Assembly: GCA_023402075.1 (NCBI GenBank)
Contig: JAEXCS010000040.1
Span: 1-64,000, forward strand
Length of the DNA: 64,000 nt
Direction: 5' to 3'
Source of the DNA: Bacillota bacterium
Lineage (GTDB): Bacteria > Bacillota > Clostridia > Oscillospirales > Oscillospiraceae
The translations under genes were made by a program, and so were the position numbers. A model generated the notes under the pieces. The model searched no databases, was not told where the DNA came from, and was given only the letters and a program-made list of their open reading frames with translations. Below, one piece after another: positions 1-7,528 of the stretch (positions are counted from its first letter, which is position 1; each line of letters begins with the position of its first letter).

Positions 1-115
<115 letters not shown>

Positions 116-120
116 GAGCG

Positions 121-150
121 GACAGTCATTTGACTGTCTGTTCTTTTTTT
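121..150 (+). terminator. Rho-independent terminator of the rrn operon
   Basis: GACAGTCA-TT-TGACTGTC hairpin followed by a T-rich run, directly after the 5S gene. Confidence 0.9.
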
Positions 151-222
151 GCCGTTTTTAGGCATCCTTTAAGCGCTGTTTTGCTTTCATGATCGTAGCA
201 AATGTGCTGCGCGAGTGGAAAA

Positions 223-249
223 TTGGCAACCTCAGTATTAAAATATAAT
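223..249 (+). promoter_or_regulatory. Possible sigma-A promoter of the potassium operon
   Basis: TTGGCA (223-228) and TATAAT (244-249) with a short 15-bp spacer, about 100 bp upstream of the first gene. The spacer is suboptimal, so this is tentative. Nothing else is recognisable between 151 and 348. Confidence 0.4.
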
Positions 250-348
250 GCTTGCAGCTCCTTTATAAAAAACTAACACGTTCAAGAAAATGAGGACACT
301 ATCCTTATACTCTTTCTGATATTGTAACGCAGAAAGGGGGACGCCCTC

Positions 349-789
349 ATGACAATTTTATTGCTGATTTCAACAGCTTTTATACTTTTGCTTGGGTATC
401 TTGTTATGTGGCACCTTGACAATTTCATTAAAAGAGGAGAAATTCTAGATAGCCCGCAGGGACGAGCAAACCAAGGGGTGCTTATCTACGGAGCATCGGA
501 AGTTGCGGAAAAAATACATAAAATCGGAATGAAGTGTAAGATTGTTACTGAGCCAGTTTTTCCGGAGGACGGATTCTATTCAGCCCTGTTCGCCTTATCG
601 CAAGATGATAGAGGTAATTTGGCACTTTGCTATATGGCGATGAAGGCAGACCCGGGAATTACAATTGTTGCGCGGTGCAATGCGCAAAATTTAAAAGGGG
701 TCTTTAAAACTATGGGCGTGAGCAAACTTCTTGGGGCAGAAGAGTCCATAGATTGCGTACTGTCAGAATTGTGGGGTGCCGGCAAATGA
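349..789 (+). CDS. Membrane-tethered RCK/TrkA-N-like protein, first gene of the Ktr operon
   Basis: 146 aa. Residues about 3-22 form one hydrophobic membrane segment, followed by a cytosolic domain. That domain reads like a single degenerate Rossmann/RCK_N fold: a first strand VLIYGASEVAEKI, with GAS in place of the usual GxGxxG, then a segment of the form ALSQDD..NL..C..A and a closing VARCNAQNLKGVFKTMGVSKLL. These resemble the TrkA_N pattern of sensing a nucleotide and neighbouring subunits. The gene overlaps ktrB by 4 bp (ATGA), which implies translational coupling and a role in the same potassium channel complex. It has no RCK_C domain. The role is inferred from context and fold pattern; it could regulate assembly or gating of KtrB. 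Start chosen for the AAAGGGGG ribosome binding site upstream. Confidence 0.7.
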   Translation: MTILLLISTAFILLLGYLVMWHLDNFIKRGEILDSPQGRANQGVLIYGASEVAEKIHKIGMKCKIVTEPVFPEDGFYSALFALSQDDRGNLALCYMAMKADPGITIVARCNAQNLKGVFKTMGVSKLLGAEESIDCVLSELWGAGK

Positions 790-2117
790 ATGCAAAGCAC
801 TGGAGTGCAACCCAAATCCTTTCTGTTGGATTTGCGGTCATTATTTTGATTGGCGGCTTCCTTTTAAGCCTGCCAATCGCCAGCCGAAGCGGGTTGGGAA
901 TTCCATTTTTAAGCGGGCTTTTTACCTCTGCGTCCGCGACCTGTGTTACCGGCCTGGTGCTTTATGATACATGGACACAATTTTCGTATTTTGGTCAGGC
1001 AATTATCTTATTGCTGATTCAGATTGGCGGACTTGGGTTCATGGCGGTTGCAATTTTGTTTTCCCTTGCCATAGGGAGGCGTATCGGCCTGCGGGAACGC
1101 TCTCTGCTGGCGGAAGCGGTCAGTTCTATACAGGTGGGCGGTGTGGTCCGCCTCGTGCGGAGAATGTTGATCGGCACTGCTCTTTTTGAAGGGGCGGGGG
1201 CGCTGCTTCTGGCAATTCGCTTTGTTCCAATGCTGGGGCTGCGGCAGGGACTGTGGTTTTCCGTGTTTCACGCTGTATCCGCTTTTTGCAACGCGGGCTT
1301 TGATCTTATGGGAATTCGGGCTCCGTTTTCCTCGCTCACAGGTTTTTGCGATGATCCTCTGGTTATTTTAACTGTTGCAGGATTAATCATCGTGGGCGGC
1401 ATCGGATTTGTCGTGTGGAATGACCTGATAGAAAGCAGGTTTCGAATTAAGGAGCTTCATCTGCATACCCGCGCAGTCCTTTTTTCTACTTTTTTGCTTC
1501 TCCTGGTTGGAACGGTTGCTTTTGCAGGATTGGAATACAACGGAACAATGCGCTCCATGAATATAGGTGCACGCATTCTGGCATCCTTTTTTCAATCTGT
1601 CACGCCCAGAACCGCTGGATTTAACAGCATCGACATTGCATCGCTTACGGATGGAAGCAAGTTTGTCACCATGCTTCTGATGTTGATTGGCGCAGCACCT
1701 GGTGGAACCGGGGGCGGAATTAAGGTGACGACCTTTGCTGTTATCACGGCTGCTGTATTGGCCCAGCTCAAAGGGCGGGAAGACGTGAATCTGTTTAGAT
1801 TCCGTGTGGAGACGGATGCGATTCGCCGAGCTTATTCCGGCGCAGCTGTTTATCTGTCCATGACGGTAGGCGGAATTCTGATTTTATGTGCGCAGGGGCA
1901 GCCATTGACAGAAGCTACATTTGAAGCGCTGTCTGCTATCGGCACGGTGGGACTTACCGCTGGTATCACGCCTACGCTGGCGCCGCTTTCCCAAATAGCC
2001 ATCATTCTTCTGATGTATGCGGGGCGCGTGGGAAGTCTGACGGTTTTCATGGCAGTGGCACGATCGACTCATAGCGGAAGATTAAGGAATCCATCCGGCA
2101 AGATTATTGTCGGCTGA
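786..2117 (+). CDS. ktrB: Potassium uptake channel subunit, TrkH/KtrB family
   Basis: 443 aa, polytopic membrane protein with the four-fold pore-loop architecture of TrkH/KtrB. The first filter region reads SASATCVTGL and later loops contain HAVSAFCNAGFDL, QSVTPRTAGFNS and EALSAIGTVGLTAG. This is the K+-translocating subunit of a Na+- or H+-coupled uptake system, gated by the cytosolic KtrA ring encoded just downstream. The start is the ATG at 786, inside the ATGA overlap with the preceding gene. A longer in-frame extension from 753 would lie within that gene and lacks a ribosome binding site. About 440 residues is typical of KtrB rather than the longer Gram-negative TrkH. Confidence 0.93.
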   Translation: MNAKHWSATQILSVGFAVIILIGGFLLSLPIASRSGLGIPFLSGLFTSASATCVTGLVLYDTWTQFSYFGQAIILLLIQIGGLGFMAVAILFSLAIGRRIGLRERSLLAEAVSSIQVGGVVRLVRRMLIGTALFEGAGALLLAIRFVPMLGLRQGLWFSVFHAVSAFCNAGFDLMGIRAPFSSLTGFCDDPLVILTVAGLIIVGGIGFVVWNDLIESRFRIKELHLHTRAVLFSTFLLLLVGTVAFAGLEYNGTMRSMNIGARILASFFQSVTPRTAGFNSIDIASLTDGSKFVTMLLMLIGAAPGGTGGGIKVTTFAVITAAVLAQLKGREDVNLFRFRVETDAIRRAYSGAAVYLSMTVGGILILCAQGQPLTEATFEALSAIGTVGLTAGITPTLAPLSQIAIILLMYAGRVGSLTVFMAVARSTHSGRLRNPSGKIIVG

Positions 2118-2138
2118 TGAGAAAGGAACACGCAGAAA

Positions 2139-2792
2139 ATGAGATCCATGCTTGTAATCGGCGCAGGGCGTTTTGGAAAAAACCTTGCGATTAAGCTCGC
2201 TGAGCTGCATAATGAGGTGATGCTGGTAGATGTGAATGAGGAAGCCGTGCAAAAGCTGGAGCCATTCGTCACCCGTGTTCAAATTGGTGATTGTATGGAC
2301 AGGGATGTCCTTGCGGAATTAGGCGTCCGAAATTTTGACGTATGCTTTGTGTGTATCAGTGATAACTTTCAGTCCTCTATGGAGATTACCTCTTTGCTGA
2401 AAGAGCTGGGAGCGCCCTGTGTTGTCTCCAAATCCGACCGTGAGATTCATGCCGACCTGCTTAAAAAGGTGGGCGCAGACGATGTGGTCTATCCGGAACG
2501 GGATATGGCCCAGCGAACTGCTGTGCGTTATTCTGCAAAAGGCGCGTTTGACTATATAGAGCTGTCTCCCGAATACGTCATTATGGAGGTTGAAGCTCCG
2601 GAAGGCTGGGTTGGCAGAAATATACGGGAGCTGGACGTTCGGACAAAGCACCGTGTCAATGTGATTGGAGTGCGCACAGAGAAACACATCTTGCCGCTGA
2701 TCAGTGCGGACCATGTATTCAAAAATAAGGAGCATATGATTGTTGCGGGCGAGCAGAAGGATATACTGAAAATGATCAGCAAAACGAATTAG
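2139..2792 (+). CDS. ktrA: Potassium uptake regulatory subunit, KtrA/TrkA family
   Basis: 217 aa. An N-terminal RCK_N Rossmann domain carries GAGRFG at residues 8-13 and an acidic strand end (VDVNEEA). A C-terminal RCK_C domain occupies about 135-217. KtrA forms an octameric ring that binds ATP/ADP, and in many Firmicutes c-di-AMP through RCK_C, and gates KtrB. The size is standard for KtrA. It follows ktrB by 21 bp with an AGAAAGGA site, so it is co-transcribed. The next gene is a KdpD-like kinase, suggesting that the system is controlled both at transcription and at activity. Confidence 0.93.
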   Translation: MRSMLVIGAGRFGKNLAIKLAELHNEVMLVDVNEEAVQKLEPFVTRVQIGDCMDRDVLAELGVRNFDVCFVCISDNFQSSMEITSLLKELGAPCVVSKSDREIHADLLKKVGADDVVYPERDMAQRTAVRYSAKGAFDYIELSPEYVIMEVEAPEGWVGRNIRELDVRTKHRVNVIGVRTEKHILPLISADHVFKNKEHMIVAGEQKDILKMISKTN

Positions 2793-2830
2793 CAAAGGAG
2801 GGGGCGGCTACGGTTAAAAATGCGGGGAAA

Positions 2831-4165
2831 GTGATTCTCACCATCGGAATGGCAACGGCATTTGCATTTGTAGCCACTTGGCTGGGTGTTGCAAACGAAA
2901 GCATCATTATGATGTTTTTACTCAGCGTCTTGGCTACGGCGGTGGTTACCAGCAGTCTTGGATGGGCGATTGGGGCTTCGCTGCTGTGCGCCCTTCTTTT
3001 CAATTTCCTTTTTACCGAGCCGCACTATTCGTTTTTTGTATACAGTCCCAGCGATCTGATGCTGCTGGTGTTTTTTATTGCAACAGGAATTGTTTCAGGG
3101 ATGATAACCTCCCGTCTTCAGCGGGAAATAAAGCTGGCAGGCGAAAATGAACATACGGCAAAGATTCTGTATCGCATTGCATCGGATTTTTTATCTGCAA
3201 GTGGGAAGGAGAGCGTTGTCAAAAAGGCCGAGGCGCTGGTTGAGGAATACGCGGGTCTGAAATGCACAATTTTTTTGGGAAATCAGACAACTGCTTTTCC
3301 AGACTTTGAAATCAGCGGGGCTTCCGGAATACTGGGGGGGCTGAAGCTTTCGGGCGACCGGCCCGGCGGGCAAAAGCTTTTGATTGTGCAGGCGATCTGC
3401 GCGCAGCTTGGAATCGCACTGGAGCGGGAAATGCTTGTAACCGACAGAGAAAAAATTCGTATGGCAATGGAGCGAGAGCAGCAGCGCGGCACGCTTCTCA
3501 GGTCTGTGGCCCACGACCTGCGCAGCCCGTTGACTGCGATTTCCGGTGCGGGAAATTTGCTGGCCGACAACTATTTCCGGCTTTCCGATGCCGAGCGCCG
3601 GAAACTTGCGTCCGACATCAGCGAAGAAATCGTATGGCTTAGTGATTTGGTGGAAAATATCTTGGGCATGACCCGGATTAGCGAGCAGAAACTGGTGCTT
3701 CACAAGCAGGATGAGGTGATTGACGATGTCATTGGCGAGGCAGTGAAGCATACGGAAAGGCTTTTGCGAGACAGGCACTTTCAGGTAAAGCTGCCGGACG
3801 AGGTGATAACTGCCCCAATGGACGGCAAGCTGATTGCGCAGGTTGTGATTAATCTCTTAGAAAACGCCGTGCGGCATACGCCGCCGGAAAGCGAGATCTA
3901 TTTGACGGTAAGCGCGGGAGAACGGGTGACGGTTTGTGTGTCAGATACGGGAAATGGAATCCCTAAACTGATTCGCGGGCGCTTGTTTGAGCGGTTTGTA
4001 ACGCAGGAAGCGGACATTGTGGACGGGCGGCAGGGATTGGGCCTGGGGCTTTCAATCTGCAAAACGATTGTAGAGGCGCATGGCGGCACGATTACTGTGG
4101 AAGACAATGCGCCAAAAGGGTCGGCCTTTACCTTTACGTTGCCCTTGGAGGAAGCTTATGAGTGA
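2831..4165 (+). CDS. KdpD-like membrane sensor histidine kinase, C-terminal type
   Basis: 444 aa. The N-terminal third (about 1-105) has four membrane segments of the DUF4118/KdpD type. A small GAF-like linker follows, then HisKA with the H-box SVAHDLRSP (phospho-acceptor about H228), the N-box INLLENAVRH, and glycine boxes DTGNGIP and GLGLGLS. The large cytosolic KdpD/USP nucleotide-binding N-terminus of full KdpD is absent. This short form is common in Firmicutes. The partner regulator overlaps by 8 bp. No kdpFABC genes are nearby, so the likely target is the ktr operon upstream (inference). The start is uncertain. GTG at 2831 lacks its own close ribosome binding site, but it overlaps the stop of a four-codon ORF (2820-2834) preceded by AAAGGAGGGGG. 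Confidence 0.88.
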   Translation: MILTIGMATAFAFVATWLGVANESIIMMFLLSVLATAVVTSSLGWAIGASLLCALLFNFLFTEPHYSFFVYSPSDLMLLVFFIATGIVSGMITSRLQREIKLAGENEHTAKILYRIASDFLSASGKESVVKKAEALVEEYAGLKCTIFLGNQTTAFPDFEISGASGILGGLKLSGDRPGGQKLLIVQAICAQLGIALEREMLVTDREKIRMAMEREQQRGTLLRSVAHDLRSPLTAISGAGNLLADNYFRLSDAERRKLASDISEEIVWLSDLVENILGMTRISEQKLVLHKQDEVIDDVIGEAVKHTERLLRDRHFQVKLPDEVITAPMDGKLIAQVVINLLENAVRHTPPESEIYLTVSAGERVTVCVSDTGNGIPKLIRGRLFERFVTQEADIVDGRQGLGLGLSICKTIVEAHGGTITVEDNAPKGSAFTFTLPLEEAYE

Positions 4166-4850
4166 GAAGCGGACAATCCTTGTCATAGAGGATGACAGGT
4201 ATATTTCACATTTTATTGATCTTTCTCTTGCAAAGGAAAATTACGGGGTTTTAATTGCGGAAACGGCAGCGGAAGGCTTGTTCCTGTTTACGTCTCACCA
4301 CCCGGATATTGTGTTGCTGGATTTGGGTTTGCCGGATCGGGACGGTGAGGATTTGCTCCGCGAATTGCGAACCTTTTCCGATACCCCTGTTCTGATTGTT
4401 TCTGCGCGGGGGCAGGAAGCCGAGAAAATTGCCGCACTGGATTTGGGCGCCAATGATTATATTACAAAGCCCTTTCATATGGGCGAGTTAATGGCGCGCA
4501 TTCGTGTGGTAGAGCGTTTGCTTCAAAAAAGTGGAGCAGCAGGCGGAGAATCCTTATTTTCCTGCGATTGGCTGACGGTGGACTATGAAAAGCGCAGAGT
4601 GCTTGTGTCCGGCAATGAAATTCACCTGACGCCCACGGAATACAAGACCTTGCTTCTGCTGATTGCCAACAGAGGAAAGGTGCTTACGCATAATTATATT
4701 ATCCGCCAGATTTGGGGGTATGAGGGGGGCGACAGCAAAAGCGTGCGGGTTTTTATGGCCAATCTCCGCCGGAAGCTGGAAAAGGATACCACGCACCCTC
4801 GCTTTATTTTGACGGAGGTAGGCGTCGGATACCGCTTTGCCGACGAATAG
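4158..4850 (+). CDS. KdpE-like response regulator (OmpR/PhoB family)
   Basis: 230 aa. The receiver domain (about 5-118) has the acidic pair EDD, the phospho-acceptor Asp55 (LLDLGLPD), a conserved Ser/Thr region (VSARG) and Lys in YITKPF. The C-terminal winged helix (about 130-228) contains LTPTEYKTLLLL and the recognition region SVRVFMANLRRKLE typical of OmpR/KdpE proteins. It forms a two-component pair with the overlapping kinase and presumably controls K+ uptake genes. The start at 4158 is set by the overlap with the kinase stop and the GGAGG sequence in the kinase 3' end. A longer in-frame extension from 4080 would be translated from within the kinase and is rejected. Confidence 0.92.
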   Translation: MSEKRTILVIEDDRYISHFIDLSLAKENYGVLIAETAAEGLFLFTSHHPDIVLLDLGLPDRDGEDLLRELRTFSDTPVLIVSARGQEAEKIAALDLGANDYITKPFHMGELMARIRVVERLLQKSGAAGGESLFSCDWLTVDYEKRRVLVSGNEIHLTPTEYKTLLLLIANRGKVLTHNYIIRQIWGYEGGDSKSVRVFMANLRRKLEKDTTHPRFILTEVGVGYRFADE

Positions 4851-4876
4851 TAAATTAAAACAACCAAAAGACAAAA

Positions 4877-4922
4877 AAGCATAGCGAACGCTGCTTATCA
4901 GGGCGGTCGCTATGCTTATTTT
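4877..4922 (+). terminator. Rho-independent terminator of the potassium operon
   Basis: An 11-bp stem, AAGCATAGCGA paired with TCGCTATGCTT, with a 19-nt loop and then ATTTTCC, 26 bp after the response regulator stop. Confidence 0.75.
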
Positions 4923-5067
4923 CCGGGTGCCTCGGGGTGCAATCTAAACTGATTCCTGTGGCTGCGTGTCTTTTTTCGAAAGCCCTTTTTTGTGTTGCGC
5001 CGCCGGGGGAGTTGTGTTAAACTGATAACTGCGCCTTGCCTTACGCGGTGTGGGAGGAGAGATGCCT

Positions 5068-5748
5068 ATGCAATATGGAACGGTACTTCCCGGCCGCTTT
5101 GTGGAGCGGCCAAATCGCTTTGTGGCGCTGGTGGATACAGATGAAGGCCGGGTTGTGTGTCATGTGAAAAACACAGGCCGGTGCAGAGAGCTGCTGCTCC
5201 CCGGTGCAAGGGTCTATCTGGAGCGGGCAGAGAATCCTATGAGGAAAACCGATTATGATTTGATTGCGGTGGAAAAGGGTAATCTGCTTATTAATATGGA
5301 TGCGCAAGCGCCCAACCGGGTGTTTGGCGAATGGGCGGCGGCAGGGAATTTTCTGCCGGAAGTGAAGAGCATCAAGCCGGAATATACTTACGGCGCCTCC
5401 CGCATCGACTTTTGTGTGGAGACGGGCAGCGATTTTCATCTGGTGGAGGTCAAGGGCGTGACACTGGAGGAAAACGGCCACGCCCGGTTTCCGGACGCAC
5501 CTACGGAGCGTGGTGTTAAGCACATCCACGAGCTGCGCCGCGCGGTAGAGCAGGGGCTTGCGGCTACGCTGTTTTTTGTGGTGCAGATGGAGGGGATGCT
5601 GGATGTGTCGCCCAACGATGGGACGCACCCGGCTTTTGGTGTTGCACTGCGGGAAGCGGCGGCAGCGGGTGTTTTTGTGCGGGCCTTTGATTGCGCGGTG
5701 ACGCCCGACAGCATTGCGATTCGGAGAGAAATTCCAGTGCTTTTATGA
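5068..5748 (+). CDS. sfsA: SfsA family protein (sugar fermentation stimulation homologue)
   Basis: 226 aa. It has the SfsA pattern throughout: an N-terminal OB-like part (RFVERPNRFVALV, HVKNTGRCREL.LPGA) and a C-terminal restriction-endonuclease-like core (RIDFCVE, LVEVKGVTLE, FPDAPTERGVKH, FFVVQ). In E. coli SfsA was described as a DNA-binding protein affecting maltose metabolism. The core suggests a nuclease-like fold, and the physiological role is unsettled. Start chosen at the ATG at 5068, eight bases after GGAGGAG. In-frame ATG 5062 and GTG 5050 fall in or before that ribosome binding site. The stop precedes mntP by about 25 bp, so the two genes are probably co-transcribed. Confidence 0.88.
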   Translation: MQYGTVLPGRFVERPNRFVALVDTDEGRVVCHVKNTGRCRELLLPGARVYLERAENPMRKTDYDLIAVEKGNLLINMDAQAPNRVFGEWAAAGNFLPEVKSIKPEYTYGASRIDFCVETGSDFHLVEVKGVTLEENGHARFPDAPTERGVKHIHELRRAVEQGLAATLFFVVQMEGMLDVSPNDGTHPAFGVALREAAAAGVFVRAFDCAVTPDSIAIRREIPVLL

Positions 5749-5773
5749 TTTGCGAGGATGGGAGCGGGATTTT

Positions 5774-6349
5774 TTGGGACTTTTTGAGCTGCTACTGGTT
5801 GGCGTTGGCCTGTCGATGGATGCGTTTGCCGTGGCGATTTGTCAGGGACTTTGTATGCGAAAGCTTCGCTGGGGCCATGCGTTTCTGGTGGCTTTGTTTT
5901 TTGGCGGATTTCAGGCGGTAATGCCATTTTTGGGCTGGCTTCTGGGATCTCGGTTCGCCGTGTATATCCAGAGTGTGGATCACTGGGTAGCCTTTGCCTT
6001 GCTTGTAATTATCGGCGGGAACATGATACGGGAAAGCGGAGGAAAAGAGACGGAGGAAACGGCTTGTGCCGTGGTGGAGAAGGTAGACCTCAAGCAACTG
6101 ACGGTAATGGCCTTTGCCACCAGCGTTGATGCGCTGGCGGTTGGAATAACCTTTGCGTTTTTAAATGTGCGCATTGCACCCGCGGTTTCCATCATCGGGT
6201 CTGTAACCTTTCTCCTGTCCCTGACAGGTGTTGCAGTGGGAAATTACTTCGGGGCGCGGTACAAGCGCCGCGCGGAGCTGAGCGGGGGAATCCTCCTGAT
6301 TTTACTGGGATCAAGAATTTTACTGGAGCACCTTGGATTTTTTTCCTGA
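5774..6349 (+). CDS. mntP: Manganese efflux pump MntP
   Basis: 191 aa, six membrane segments arranged as an internal repeat. Each half carries the family's acidic signature: GLSMDAFAVAI near the N-terminus and FATSVDALAVGI in the middle. MntP exports Mn2+ and protects against manganese excess. The start is TTG at 5774 (LGLFELLLVGVGLSMDAF), which matches the family N-terminus and follows a GGGAGCGGGA stretch. TTG at 5750, touching the sfsA stop, is an alternative. No Mn riboswitch (yybP-ykoY type) is visible in the short upstream gap, so expression is probably by read-through from sfsA. Confidence 0.9.
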   Translation: MGLFELLLVGVGLSMDAFAVAICQGLCMRKLRWGHAFLVALFFGGFQAVMPFLGWLLGSRFAVYIQSVDHWVAFALLVIIGGNMIRESGGKETEETACAVVEKVDLKQLTVMAFATSVDALAVGITFAFLNVRIAPAVSIIGSVTFLLSLTGVAVGNYFGARYKRRAELSGGILLILLGSRILLEHLGFFS

Positions 6350-6363
6350 AAGACCAGTATACA

Positions 6364-6408
6364 CCGGGCAGAGACGGCGTTCAGCCGCTTCTGCCCGGTC
6401 TTTTTTTC
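6364..6408 (+). terminator. Rho-independent terminator after mntP
   Basis: CCGGGCAGA paired with TCTGCCCGG, followed by TCTTTTTTT. Confidence 0.88.
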
Positions 6409-6451
6409 CCCTGCGCTCATATCCTGCTTTCAGGAGAAGAGGGGGGAAGCT

Positions 6452-7465
6452 ATGGAGAGCCTTTGGATGATGTTGGGCGGCGTAGTGCTGTTTCTGTTTG
6501 GAATTACGCTGCTGGGAGAATATCTGCGGGAGCTTGAAGGCGGACGGGCAGAGCGGCTTCTGCGCCGCGCCACGGAGGGACGGTGGAGAGGATTTTTGCT
6601 GGGATTTTTGGTTACGGCAGTGGTGCAGTCGTCCTCCGCCGTGACGGTGATGACGGTATCTTTGGCAGATACGGGGATTTTGACGCTTGGGCAGATTATT
6701 CCGGTAATGATCGGAAGTAATCTTGGTACCACCGCCACCGCATGGCTGCTCTGTTTCCGCACGGAGACTTCATCAGGCCCTGAGCTGACTGTAATTATAG
6801 CATGTATAGGACTTTTACTTTACCTTCTGGTTCCAAGGCGGAAGGTATGGGGAGGGCTGCTGCTGGCCTTGTTTTTGCTGTTTGTGGGAATGGAGCGGAT
6901 GGCTGCCGCAGCCGCACCGATTGCGGGGACAGCGGCGTTCCGCCAATTGACGGAGATGGCGGTGAACCCGCTGGCCACACTTTTGGCGGGTACAATATTT
7001 ACGGGAGTAATCCAAAGTTCCAGTGCATCCATCGGATTGTTGCAGGCGTTTTCAACCGCAGACTCGGTGACTTGGGGGATGGGGGTTCCTTTGGTGCTGG
7101 GAGGAAATATCGGCACCTGCGTTACGGTGCTGCTGGCTTCTGTGGGCTGCGGCGCAAACGCCAAACGGGCAGCGTTTGCGCATTTGAAGTATAATATTTT
7201 TGGGGCGGCTGCATTGCTGCCGCTATGGCTGCTGTTTGGCGGGCCGATGCAGGACCGTCTTATTGATCCGGTGGGGATTGCCGCTGTGCATACCGCGTTT
7301 AACCTCATCTCCGCCGTATTTCTGCTTCCGGCGTTTGATGGACTGACGGGCTTTTTCCGGATTCCGGAGAAGGGAAGACAGAGACTTCCCAGCAGATGTC
7401 CGGTTCGGTTTGGAAAGCGCATCTCCGGCGTCGTTTCAGGTGGAAAAAGGTATGTAAGAAAATAA
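6452..7465 (+). CDS. Na+/phosphate symporter family protein (NptA/YjbB type), without PhoU domain
   Basis: 337 aa membrane protein with two inverted copies of the Na_Pi_cotrans repeat. The QSSSA signatures are VVQSSSAVTVM (about residues 57-67) and GVIQSSSASIGLL (about 188-200), each followed by a glycine-rich stretch (GSNLGTT, GGNIGTC). Such proteins move phosphate with Na+, and in bacteria often act as exporters or are of unknown direction. Many homologues are about 550 aa with a C-terminal PhoU domain, which is missing here. The end is basic and short. The start ATG follows GAGGGGGGAAGCT. The gene sits alone between two terminators. Confidence 0.85.
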   Translation: MESLWMMLGGVVLFLFGITLLGEYLRELEGGRAERLLRRATEGRWRGFLLGFLVTAVVQSSSAVTVMTVSLADTGILTLGQIIPVMIGSNLGTTATAWLLCFRTETSSGPELTVIIACIGLLLYLLVPRRKVWGGLLLALFLLFVGMERMAAAAAPIAGTAAFRQLTEMAVNPLATLLAGTIFTGVIQSSSASIGLLQAFSTADSVTWGMGVPLVLGGNIGTCVTVLLASVGCGANAKRAAFAHLKYNIFGAAALLPLWLLFGGPMQDRLIDPVGIAAVHTAFNLISAVFLLPAFDGLTGFFRIPEKGRQRLPSRCPVRFGKRISGVVSGGKRYVRK

Positions 7466-7469
7466 AAGA

Positions 7470-7510
7470 ACGGCTCGCGGAACCAATTTGGTTCCGCGAG
7501 CCGTGTTTTT
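7470..7510. terminator. Bidirectional terminator between the Na/Pi protein and gdhA
   Basis: A perfect 16-bp stem ACGGCTCGCGGAACCA / TGGTTCCGCGAGCCGT with T-runs on both sides serves the two convergent genes. Confidence 0.92.
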
Positions 7511-7528
7511 GAGATAAGAAAAAGTTTC

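Noticed and set aside
5750..5773. TTG at 5750 as start of mntP
   Set aside because: It touches the sfsA stop and adds residues not typical of the MntP N-terminus; TTG 5774 gives a better match. It cannot be excluded.
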